From Antrodiella citrinella (Eukaryota > Basidiomycota > Agaricomycetes > Polyporales > Steccherinaceae): a stretch of 64,000 nucleotides of DNA. Location of the stretch: NCBI GenBank assembly GCA_004802725.1, contig SGPM01000063.1:33797-97796 (forward strand), written 5' to 3'. The position numbers were made by a program, and so were the translations under genes. Each line of letters starts with the position of its first letter. Positions within the stretch are counted from its first letter, which is position 1. Of this stretch, positions 1 to 11,017 are shown one piece after another. The notes beneath the pieces are model-generated. The model saw only the letters and a list, made by a program, of their open reading frames with translations, was not told where the DNA came from and made no database searches.

Positions 1-4
1 AGCC

Positions 5-3000
5 ATGTCCTCCGCCGCTGGGCGCAAAAAGTCAATCATCTCCTCCAACGGCCCCATCGTAGACGGCATTCCCGTATCGAACAACACCCTCCTCAACAAG
101 GCCGCCTCGCAATCCACCTCCCTCTACCAGCAATGTTCTGCCCTCCGCGCTCGTCTTATGCGCATCCACGACTTCCCAGATTACTTCGCCATGTCCTCCA
201 CCACAGAGCCCTCTTCAGCACGTCGCTCAACAGACCCCGTAACCCAACTATGGGATTGCTTCGCACTCGGCGTCCCTCTCTGTTTTCTCCTCAATCTCCT
301 CCCTCCCCCCGTCCAGCCTGTATCCGTAGACACTGCCAACTTTGACCCCACCAACGACCGCGTACGGAAGCGTGCCATTGCCCAGTTCGCTATGGGTGTT
401 CGTCAAGTCGACGGCTGTGGTACATTCACCGTAACCGATTTGTGGGATCGTACATCTACAGACGGCTTCGTAAAGGTACGTCCGAATATCGTCTCCTTGC
501 ATGTCTCCTTGCCCTTATGGCTCGCGCCCATCTCCAGGTCGTCAACATCGTCGCTGTCGTCGTAGACAACATACCAGAAGACGCATTTGCCGAGTCACCG
601 CCCGGCTCGCCGCCCACTCAATTCGCTGCCAAGGCTTCCACCGACGCTCTCCCCGCAGAACAACTGTCCTCTGCAATGGGTGGCTCGGAACCTCATCCTG
701 GTGCCAATGTCACCAAGGAGCTGCTGCATACTGAAAGAAAATACGTCCAAGATCTCGAAATGATGCAGGTACGCCCGTCTGTCAACTTGTAGTCTCGCGA
801 CCCTAATTGACCTATTGTTTGACTCGGTCCTCAGCAATACTCCAATGCCCTGGCCCAGACTAACCTTATTGATCAAGACACCATTCATCTGCTCTTTCCC
901 AACCTGAACAAGCTTCTAAACTTCCAGCGGAGACTCCTGATCAAAATGGAGAGCATTGCGGAATTCCCTTGGACAGAACGGCGCTGGGGGTCCGCCTTCA
1001 CTGAATTTGTGAGTGTGCCCAGCTCATCAGTTTATCGATCACTTGCCTGATCTAGTCTCGGTTCGTGCTCCTTGGATTCCATGCATCCCTTCCACTCGGA
1101 CAATAGGAAGAGGAGTTCGCCGTGTATGAGTCCTATTGTGCCAACTACACTAACGCCAGTGATATTCTGCTCCAAGAGGAAGCGAATCTCGAGGCGTGCT
1201 CGCAAAAGCTGGTGTGTACACCCTATTTGTCATTCTCGTGAACATGCTGACCAAACGATAATTGTCAACGCTAGTCTATCGACAGCGTACTGAACGTCAA
1301 GTCCGAGCTGCCTGCGTTCCTCATCAAGCCTGTTCAGCGGGTTTGCAAATATCCGCTCCTGTTAGAGGTCAGCATTACTTTTTTTTCTTCCAGTCATATC
1401 AGTACACTAAAGTCTCGGCATATCCAGAGTTTGATCAAGGCGCTTACTCCCACTGATTATGCGTACCTCGATGAGCTTAAGGCTGGGCACGCTACCGCCA
1501 AGCGAATCACCGACAAGGTCAACGAAGAGCAGCGACGGGCAGAGAACATGGCAACTGTCAAGAACTTGGAGGGTCGTGTTGAAGATTGGAAGGGTCATCA
1601 CATCTCCAACTTTGGTACGCTTCTGCTCGATGATATCTTCGTCGTCACCAAGTCGGACATGGACCGTGAGTATCACGTCTTTTTGTTCGAGAAGATCATT
1701 CTTTGCTGCAAGGAGTATATGGTGGCTCCTGGTGGCAGCAAGAAGGTTGGCAAGAGCAATTCCATTCTCAAGAAGCAAGGTGTGCCAACGCCTCTCAATA
1801 TCCCTGGCGGACCTGGCGGAAAGAAGAAGCACACACCGCTTCTGCTAAAGGGACGGATCTTCCTCAACAACGTGACAAGCGCGACACCAAAGAATACGGG
1901 AGGTATGTATTCGCTTATTGATTTTCCTCGCCGGATTTTTTACTGAAGATACCACGCAGGACAATACTCTCTTGCCGTGTACTGGAAGGGAGACGACGAC
2001 CTTGAGTACTTCACGCTCCGATGCCGGAACGAGGAGCAACTGAAACTCTGGGAACTAACGCTCAACCGCCTTATTCAAGATGTTGCTGCCCGGCGGACAT
2101 CTGACAGGACCATTCAATCGCGTTTGGCACAGGTTGCACAAATCGCAAACAGCACCAGCCCAGCGCCCGCTGCCCGACAGGCACCATTCAATTACACAAG
2201 TGGCCAGATTGGCGACCAGCGGACGATGTCCATGTTCTCGCAGACGACATCCTTCTCGTCATACACTCAGCCACATCCCTACAGCAGTCGCAACCGGTAT
2301 ACTGGTACAGCTGTCAGCGACGAGCAGGGCCCCTTGTCATCGATGTCGTCGAACGGGCCCCAAGGCTACCCTCCTTACAACGGCTTCGACGACGTTGATC
2401 CAGAGGACGACTTTGAGGAGTACCCTCCAGCCAGTATGCCTAGCTCTGGTCGAGGTACACCCGTTGGTTCTCGCAGGTCGGAACAGGGACCGTACCCACA
2501 TATGCGAAGCAGTGGTGGCGCTTCGCCGCTGCCCCCAAGTGCACCTTCCAGTGCATTCTCACCGATGCAATCCGCTACTCGGCCGTCAATGACACGCGCG
2601 TCTAGCAGTCACGCGTCCGACGTGAGTAGCTTCGGACCTGGCGTTCCCCCACCTCGTGGATCTCTTCGAAGTCAGTTCAGCGCGACGAGGCTTAGGAGCC
2701 AGTACGATAACCGCTCGAGTGGACCGAGTCCACAACCTAATGCCGCGTATCCTGCGTCGGTACGGTCGAGGAGCGCCAGTCAACCGAGTGCGTACGTAGC
2801 ACGGAATATTCCTCCTCCGCCTCCCCTGCCTACGTCAGCAGCAACATGGGTGGACAGGGGGGAAAGCAAGCGAGGCAGTGGCTCGAGTCAATCGACTCAA
2901 CCGGACAGCTCTGATGGATACTCTCCTCACACAAGCTCTCCGATCACGCCGTATGGGTCCAGCGAATCCTCGCTGGCGAACGGTGCACACGGGAGGTTCG

Positions 3001-3299
3001 ATAAAGTCGTCACGCAGGCGTCGGAGCAGCTTCAAGAACCGACGAAGGTGAAAGTGAAGGTCCACTTCCACGAAGACATTTTCGTTATTGCGGTATCGCG
3101 ACATGTTGAGTATGAGGATTTGTTGGATCGCGTCGGGAAGAAGATCCGCTTGTGTGGTCCTCGGAGGGATGACGGGCCACTGCGCGTGAAGTACAAGGAT
3201 GAAGACGGCGACTTGGTCTCCCTAGGCTCGACGGAGGACGTCCAAATGGCATTCGAGTCGATGCGACCAGGATCGCAAGTAACACTGTTCGTCCAGTAA
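5..3299 (+). CDS. CDC24: Cdc24-type Rho guanine nucleotide exchange factor
   Basis: Exchange factor expected to load GTP on Cdc42 at sites of polarised growth. Exons 5-475, 538-768, 835-1008, 1107-1211, 1275-1367, 1428-1902 and 1960-3299 give 962 residues in one frame. Seen in order: a Cdc24-type calponin-like region (about 35-180), a DH domain (about 215-395, with TKELLHTERKYVQDLE and the motif FLIKPVQRVCKYPLLLE), a PH domain (about 405-556), a long Ser/Pro/Gly-rich linker, and a C-terminal PB1 domain (about 880-962) that in this family binds the Bem1 scaffold. This order is diagnostic of Cdc24. The start is the first ATG, only 5 bases into the window, so an upstream exon cannot be excluded. 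A RhoGAP lies about 8 kb away. Confidence 0.93.
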
Positions 3300-4448
3300 A
3301 GTCACCGAACTTTGCTTCCATCCGCCCCTCGCCACTCATGCTTAATCCGGCTGCGCTTGTTTGCTTGCGTATTACTCACATTCGACTCATGGACACCCTC
3401 TCTCCACCTGCTGATTGTTTTCCGCCTCTACCTCTTTCGATTTTATCCTTATACTGGGATTCTAGGACCGCTGCGTACCATCCACTGAACACGGCGCTTT
3501 TCACACCTCTGTATCACGACCACCATTTTTATGACGACCACCCTCACTCTACCTACTGTTTCATAACTGGTTTCTCTCCATCTCATTCGTCATTACATTA
3601 AGTATCATTGCAATTCATGCCCGTATGCATCACCACCTCCCACTCTGTTTCTATTTCGTTGCCCGAGGTTAATCCCTGGCGCACCTTTGCCTGGCTGGAA
3701 CTCTCGTCGGCGACATCTCCCTCCCTCCAATTCTTCGACTTCGACCTTCGAGCAACATAACACACACACACTCCTTCACATATTCCCTCTTTCCTCCTTC
3801 TCGCAGAATGGCTGTGCGGATACGGGGCAAGATCAACTGTCGCTGTACCCGCATCTGGGCTAAGCCTAGGCCGCCAGGATGTGGGTGGTAGATGGTATTC
3901 ACGCTCCCTCGTTTTCGGTTTCATCATTTTTCATTCTTCTCTTTGTCTGTGTCGTCTGACCGCTGTGAATGTACCATCTACTATAGAATCTACGCTGTTT
4001 GCTTCGGGCGGCTTAGTTTGCCATGACTGCGAATGCTAGCAGACTTTTGACTATGACTACCGGCTTGGTCGCACCTACGACGTGGACGTAGTCCATCCGG
4101 AGCATGCGAGACAAAACTCGAAGGATTCGCGACGCACTAGCCAACTTGAAGTGGGACTGGCATTTATTATAATGCAATATGGACATAAGTACCAAAGCTA
4201 CAGGGCTCGATGCAACGTACAAAACTTCACGGTGATCACAATGACCGACCGTGCCAAAAACACATCTCTGAAGTCATGGTATCTAACATGCCGGTGGGGA
4301 GATGTTCTCCGCATTCTGAATGGGGTCCTCCAACTCTCCCATATCCCTACATTGACAGGTAGGGAGAGTGGTGCATGGGAGCAAAGCAAGGACTTACTGT
4401 TTCATTTCGCGGTTCTACTCCGAGATCTGCCTATCTGCCTGACTCTTG
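3300..4448. other. Intergenic, no gene seen
   Basis: Pyrimidine-rich trailer of CDC24, then the 3' side of the minus-strand hypothetical gene. The longest open frame here (plus strand, 4082-4678) looks like no known protein and runs over the minus-strand coding exons, so I treat it as a shadow. No RNA gene or repeat was recognised. Confidence 0.5.
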
Positions 4449-5814
4449 CTACGCGAACGCTTCTTTCAATGGTGCGCCCTCAGCTATCGCATCTTCGTCT
4501 TCAACATTGTAGTCACCTTCCTCCGAGTCGCTTTGCTCTACGTCAGCGAGACGTCTCCACCAGTAGCGTGTGGTTGACGCCCATCACGGACTCGGAAGGC
4601 GTCCGCGGACCGCAGAGAATCCCTGAATTGAGGTACCTTCAGATCGGCGTCGAGCTCCTTGCTAAGCCTTTCCGCTAAAGCGAGCAAGTACTCGCAACAT
4701 TGGATCAGCTCCAGCGGCCTCTTGAGATCCCACTGGTAGTCAAGGATTGGATGCACCACTCGGCAATTCACCCACTCCCCCACCAGAAGCTGCGTCGTAG
4801 ACTGGACATAAGTGGCGACATGTGCAAAGCGGTCGGGTAAACCCAACGCACGACGTTGGTTCAGCAAGGAGACGGTACGGTACATTGTTGCCTGTCGCAG
4901 TGCTTGACCCTGGTCATTGACCTTGTCCTCGAATGCAAAGACCGGAATGTAAATCAGATGGAATATGCGCGTGACTGCTTGGATAGACTGTAGTTCGACA
5001 ACACTTTTTCGTGATGACAGACTGCAGGTCGTCAGGAAGTGAGCGCAGGGCAGCAGCATCTGCTATGGCTATTGTTGTCCCATCCCACATCCAGGGCAGT
5101 GCTAACTCAACCTCCATCCTGATGATGATGATCTGTCAATGAAGTGTACATATTGAACAAGGGCGTATACACGTACTGCACGGAGGAAAAGGTTTTTTCT
5201 TCAGCAGAAACGCGTTGATGATCTTTAGGCGGGGGACATCGAAGTCGCGAACCAAATGTTAACTGCAGGAGGAGATTTGAAACGATGCGTCTCGTGGCTT
5301 CGTTGTTATGATATCTCTCGGCGGAGGTGCTTTCCACGATACCGAGCAGCAAGGCCAGTTCCTCAAGGTACTATTGCGATAACCTTGCATCAAGTTGTGT
5401 GGCAGCCGCCGCGCGACTGTCCGAGAAGGAGCGGACGTCGTCGCCGTCACGGTGGAGCGTCGTGTCGAACTCATCGTCTGCCTGGTCAACCTAGCATTGA
5501 AGTGTCGCGAGAAACGTCTTGTACCCACGAATATCGACCTCATGGTCCGCCTGGTCGACCTGGCGTTGAAGTGTCAGAATGAACTGCGAGTAGGGGAAAA
5601 ATGTATCAATGATACCTTCAGAGCCTTCAAGTCAATACATGGCACGTCTTCCTTCAGCAACATCTTCTCCTGCAAGTGACCTACCTCGCAGCGATGTTCT
5701 ACATAAAGTAACATTTGCCAATTCCGCCCACATGGGCCATTTAGCGTAGTCCTTGGCCACTTTGGCCGGGATACAAAAATCGTTTGCTTCTTCGCGGCGC
5801 CGTTTGGGTGGCAT
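4449..5814 (-). pseudogene. Hypothetical protein gene, probably damaged
   Basis: I do not recognise the product. The start ATG (5814) opens MPPKRRREEANDFCIPAKVAK, with a short basic stretch. A plausible gene runs to a stop at 4449-4451, with introns at 5119-5176 (GTACGT donor) and 4555-4610 that join open frames well and give an acidic C-terminus (ADVEQSDSEEGDYNVEDEDA). Two defects remain. Near 4985-5000 the frame shifts by one base and no intron of normal size can fix it. In the 5' half a tandem 69-bp duplication carries an in-frame TAG, and another TAG lies just before the stretch YLEELALLLGIV. Either the gene is decaying, or extra splicing and sequence errors hide an intact one. A real conserved family is likely because open frames persist over about 1.3 kb. 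Confidence 0.5.
5466..5603. repeat. Two-copy tandem 69-bp duplication inside the hypothetical gene
   Basis: Copies start at 5466 and 5535, a period of 69 bp (23 codons). On the minus strand they read as related peptides containing TLQRQVDQADHEVDI and TLQC*VDQADDEFDT. The CAG codon of one copy is TAG in the other, and the preceding codon also shows C to T. Confidence 0.75.
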
Positions 5815-5946
5815 GGTTATGATGTAGACTCAGTAATATTGTAGAGAGAGGACTCAGAAGAGTCGACCAGTCGTCGCGAACTGTTTGCGATCACGTGTGT
5901 GGGCGCCTGATCGTTTGATGGTGAAATGACGTAGAGTTTGTGTTGA

Positions 5947-6063
5947 GTGAGTTTCCTAGTCGGAACAAAACACGCCTTCCCCTCTCTCTTTCTCTCTCTT
6001 TCTCCCTCTTTCACGGTCTGGTTTCTTCCCTCAGTGACCTTTTCTTTCCTTTCTTTCCCCCAG
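5947..6063 (+). promoter_or_regulatory. CT-rich leader of the GH63 gene
   Basis: A long pyrimidine tract (about 5978-6060) ends in CCCCCAG directly before the ATG at 6064. Such tracts are common at fungal transcription starts. An in-frame upstream ATG at 5947 exists but would add a low-complexity Phe/Ser/Leu peptide, so I place the tract in the leader. The CCCCCAG could also be the acceptor of a leader intron. Confidence 0.45.
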
Positions 6064-9000
6064 ATGTCTCAAACGAAAAAGATTCAGAACAAACTCTTTA
6101 GAGCGGAGAGGGACAGGGACAGTGCTCGCGCCGCTGATGCCGCCCAGACAGACCCGCCTCGCTCGTCTTCAGATCCCGCCCTCACTATCGAGATCCCAAA
6201 AGTGACCACGACCGCCACGCCGGGCGGGCCTGCGCCGCCCAAGATGCAAAAGAACACGAGCGAGCCCTCTCCCAAGCTGGAGAACCTCTCGACCCGCCCC
6301 ACTATGGCCTTCCGTCAGCGTCTAGCACAGCAGCTCGGTCGCCAGTACAACGGCGCGGAGCGGCATCGTCTCGTGCAAGACGGGACCAAGGAGCTGCATT
6401 GGAAGCGGTGGGGGCCGTACCTCAGTGACCGCCAGTGGGTGAGTGGAATCCTTGACAACTCTGTTCGCATCATTCTGATTGAAACGAACGCGATGTTCGA
6501 TAGGCGACTGTCCGAGAGGACTACTCTGCGAATGGCGATGCGTGGTCCCACTTCCCCCATGAGCATGCGCGGTCGCGCGCGTATAGGTGGGGCGAGGATG
6601 GTATGGCGGGCATATCCGATAACCACCAGCGCGTGTGCTTGGGCTTGTCATTGTGGAACGGGAACGATCGTATCCTGAAGGAAAGGCTCTTTGGTGTCAC
6701 TGGACACCAGGGAAACCATGGAGAGGACGTCAAGGAACTGTATTATTATCTCGATTCGACCCCGACGCACTCGTACATGAAATTCTTGTACAAATACCCG
6801 CAGAAGGCGTACCCGTACGAGGAGCTCGTGAGGGAAAACATGAACCGTGGACGCGATGTTTCGGAGTTTGAGATCCTCGACACAGATGCGTTCGACGAAG
6901 ATCGTTACTGGGATGTATTCCTGGAGGTGAGTCAGCTCGATCGACGCGCATATACCCAGCTGATATCGCGATTTTCAGTACGCCAAGGACGAGCAGGATC
7001 CTGATAGCATCTATGTGCGAATCACGTCTTACAATCGAGGCCCCGACCCCGCTACTCTGCATGTCCTTCCTCAGTTCTGGTTCCCGAACACTTGGTCCTG
7101 GAGCGAACGTCCGAAAAAGATGCCCATCATGACCGCGTCCAACGATAATGTAATCACCGCGAAGCACCCGGACATGGGCAAGCTTCACTTGTACTGTATG
7201 CCTTCGCCGCTTCCCGTTGGAGGTGACGGGGAACCTATCTCTCCGCAAGACGGCCAGGAAGAGTCCGTGGAACCAACCCTGCTGTTCACGGAGAATAATA
7301 CCAACTTCGCTCGGCTTTACGGAGGACAGAACGAGACTCCGTATGTCAAGGACGCGTTCCACGACCATATCATCCCTGGACATCGGCCACCAACCTCGGA
7401 AGACAAGGAGTCTTTCTTCCATACGAGAATCCACTCGAGCACATCTCCGCGCGGCACTCTTCCAAATGGAGCTGATTCTACTCCCCCCGATGAACAAGAG
7501 GAAGGTCCTCGCACGCCGTTCCCTCAGACCCCGGACTTTGTCAACCCAGAGCGCAAGGGTACCAAGTCCGCAGCGCACTACACCTTCAAGGATGTTCCCG
7601 GGCGTGGAGGATGTGCTGTCGTCCGTCTCAAATTGACACCCTTGTCTCCTGCTCAGGACCCTAGCATTGAGGACGAGGGTCTCTTTGACGACACTGTCGA
7701 GGAGCGCAGGATGGAGGCGGACGAGTTCTACAACAACTTGGTGCTTGGTCCGATCAGCGACGATCTCAAGCAGATCATGAGACAAGCTTTGGGTGGTATG
7801 ATGTGGACGAAGCAGTTCTACAAGTTCATTCAGAAGCAGTGGTCGGAGGGTGACTCGGCTCAGCCTCCGCCTCCGCCTGAGCGGAAACACGTCCGAAACA
7901 AGGTGCGTCTTCTACCTTTTTGGTCATCTTATGAAAACGTTCTCATCGTACACTTTCTGGCAGGAATGGAGACATCTGTACATCGCTGATATCCTCTCTA
8001 TGCCCGACAAGTATGTCCTTCATCATTGTTGAGTTAGTGTAATGCGTTTCTCATTCACGTCATAGATGGGAGTACCCCTTCTTCGCGGCGTGGGACACTG
8101 CGTTCCATTGTATCCCTCTCGCTATTGTCGACCCTGCCTTTGCCAAGAAGCAATTGGACTTGCTCACGCGCGAGTGGTACATGAAGCCCGATGGTCAGAT
8201 TCCCGCCTATGAGTGGAACTTCAGCGATGTCAACCCGCCCGTCCACGCTTGGTGAGTACATTGACAACGCATACGTGCATATTATACGGTAGCTGATGGC
8301 CGTGGACAGGGCGACGTTCCGAGTGTTCAAGTTGGAACGCAAGTTGTACGGCAATGAAGATTTCGCATTTCTCGAACGTGTGTTCCAGAAGCTGTTGCTC
8401 AACTTCACTTGGTAAGTAAAGATCTATCACTGCCTCAATTCTTGCTCATTCGATCATGCTAGGTGGGTCAACCGCAAGGATCAAGGAGGCAACAACGTAT
8501 TCGAAGGTGGCTTCTTGGGCTTGGACAACATCGGTGTCTTCAACCGTTCCGAGCCTCTCCCAACGGGAGGAACCCTGCGTCAAGCGGATGGTACTGCGTG
8601 GATGGCATTCTATTGCCTGAATATGTGAGCCTTGTTCGCGTTCAGGACTGGACGGCTTAATTGATGCAACTCATCCGCAGGCTGAGCATCGCCCTTGAGT
8701 TGGCCAAACAGAACCCTGTATATGAAGATATTGCTTCCAAATTCTTTGAGGTTCGTCCTTCCTTGCGATTGCTCAGACAGTCGTTTAACGCTACGAATAG
8801 CACTTCATTCTCATCGCCGACGCGATGACGTACCGCGAAGGTGAAGACGAACTGAGCTTGTGGAACGAAGAGGACGGGATGTACTATGACGCCATTCAAT
8901 TTGGCCCCGGAAACTCCATGCAGTTGCCCGTGCGCAGCTTGGTCGGTCTCATTCCGTTATATGGAACCTTGGTCTTGGAGCCTGCAATCATGAACCGGCT

Positions 9001-10313
9001 GCCTGGTTTCAAGAAGCGCGTCGAATGGTTCATCGACAACCGACCAGAGCTGTCAGGCAGGAACATGGCGAACATGAAGGGTAGGCGTATGTGTCAGTAT
9101 CATTCCGGATAAATCGCTGATCTATGTTGTCTACTTTTGTAGTCAAGGGACGAGGAGAGCGAAGACTCCTTGCGTTGGCCAGTAAGGAAAGACTTGTCAG
9201 CATTTTGGAGAAGATGTTGGACGAGGACGAGTTCCTTAGTGACCATGGCATCCGATCGTACGTGATTATGATTGTGGCTGGAATGTTGGTCACTTACGGC
9301 CCTTACAGTTTGTCGAAGCGACACAAAGATCATCCCTGGGGCATGGATGTTCACGGAGAGCGCTATGAGGTCAACTACTGGCCCGGCGATTCTAAGTCCG
9401 GCATGTTTGGTGGTAACTCGAACTGGAGAGGACCTATCTGTGAGTTCTGGGTGTAATCCATGCGCCCCAATGATCTCATCGTATGGCTATAATTTACAGG
9501 GCTCGCCGTCAACTTCTTGTTGATTGAAAGTCTGCAGCGCTTCTACCAGTACTACGGAGACGACGTGCAGGTGCGTTCAAATACGATTCATAACATATGC
9601 TCATTTTCTCACAAATGCTCACTAGGTCGAATGCCCTACCGGAAGCGGTGACTTCATGAACTTAGCTAATGTTGCGGAGGAGATTCAGCACCGAATCATC
9701 CATATATTTGGACGAGACCACGAGGGGAAACGTGCCGCTAACGGTGGTAACCCGAAGTTGGACTCAGATCCATACTTCCGTGATTATGTGTGGTTCTATG
9801 AGGTGCGAACTCAGTCCTTTTCCCCTTGGCTTGATGATTGGTTGACCTTTTTCATGCTGCAGTTTTTCCATGCTGATGATGGGAGAGGGCTCGGGGCGTC
9901 GCATCAAACCGGATGGTGAGCGGGACTTGCGTTCTCAAATGATACAGTAATGGTGATGCTGAGAGCTTTGATAGGTCTGGCCTTGTTGCATACCACATTC
10001 TACAGAGCGGTGCCAGCTGTCGTCTGCCGAAGACACCGAAGAGTACGTTTTGCGATCCTCATGCATAGTGAACATGAGACTGATCGCTTCTCATCTTTGA
10101 AGCTCCTCGCAGTGTGATGAACCACTACTTCGAGGTGAGTTTCATCCTGCCTTCGCTGTAGAAACAAACTAAGTTTTCCATCTGTAGGAAACGATCGACT
10201 CCCACTCCGAATACGCGCAATCCGAATATGGGGACGACGCACCTTCATTGCGAAGCGCATACAGTCACGCCGATCTCAACACCTTGGGTGATATCTCCCC
10301 CGACGCATTGTAG
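6064..10313 (+). CDS. Glycoside hydrolase family 63 protein (mannosyl-oligosaccharide glucosidase-like)
   Basis: Predicted alpha-glycosidase of GH63. Sixteen exons give 1130 residues: 6064-6438, 6504-6926, 6979-7902, 7964-8010, 8066-8251, 8310-8411, 8463-8624, 8681-8750, 8801-9080, 9143-9439, 9500-9570, 9626-9802, 9863-9915, 9975-10042, 10103-10134 and 10188-10313. Family features in the C-terminal (alpha/alpha)6-barrel half include [41 protein letters not shown] and [11 protein letters not shown], with the acidic residues expected of an inverting enzyme. The N-terminus is polar and basic with no signal peptide or membrane anchor, so unlike the ER glucosidase I of N-glycan trimming it is probably cytosolic. 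Its substrate cannot be read from sequence. It is longer than many relatives because of N-terminal and central (about 425-490) Pro/Ser-rich insertions. Confidence 0.88.
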
Positions 10314-11017
10314 ACCTGACACGATAGCGCATTCAAATCAAATCAAATCCCTCTTGTACCAGTATGCATGTATATGTCTATCCACACACGTTAGTAAACC
10401 TGCCGCCTTATCATACCTCCCCACGAAGGATACCTAGAAGTTTCAGACCTGTTGCCTGTTTCTTGTGACACAGATTATTTATTCCGAACCGGCACAGTAG
10501 ATATTTCCGTTGCAATACAATATTAATACATGTGCACCCTCACGTTCTGTGCTGTCGATGGAATACGTACACTCAAGGATACTGCAAGTTGTCGATCTCA
10601 TTTCATGTCAGGCAGAAGAACGTAGATCGTGTTGTGACAACCCAAACAATCCAAACGACGATGTGGTCCGTGCAAATGACATTTGTATGCATGATAACAT
10701 GACGCAATGTATGTAGGGTCAAGGCTTACGCAAAAAAGACTATGATGGTAGATGAAGGTTGATGGTAGAGAAGAGGAGAGAGCATTGAATGAACGACGAA
10801 TAAAAAGATAGTAATTGGATCAGAGGTGCAACCAGCACGACGATCACCGTGAGTATAAAATAAACAATAGGAAAGCTGCATCGAAAATAGGAACACGTGT
10901 CAATCACCGAGGAAAGTAGCGCACCGGTCGCCGACAAAGTAACAACCTTTTTACCCCTCCGAACCCAACAAGCAACCCTTCTGTCGCACGCCGCAAACTG
11001 CACGATACTTGCACCCA
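10314..11017. other. Convergent intergenic region
   Basis: Lies between the stops of the GH63 gene and the RhoGAP gene. AT-richer trailer sequence on both sides (for example TTATTTATT near 10476) probably holds both polyadenylation regions. No gene recognised. Confidence 0.5.

Noticed and set aside
6730..7890. Long minus-strand open frame (386 codons)
   Set aside because: It lies antisense to a GH63 exon with clear family motifs; its own translation is Arg/Leu-rich without any recognised motif.
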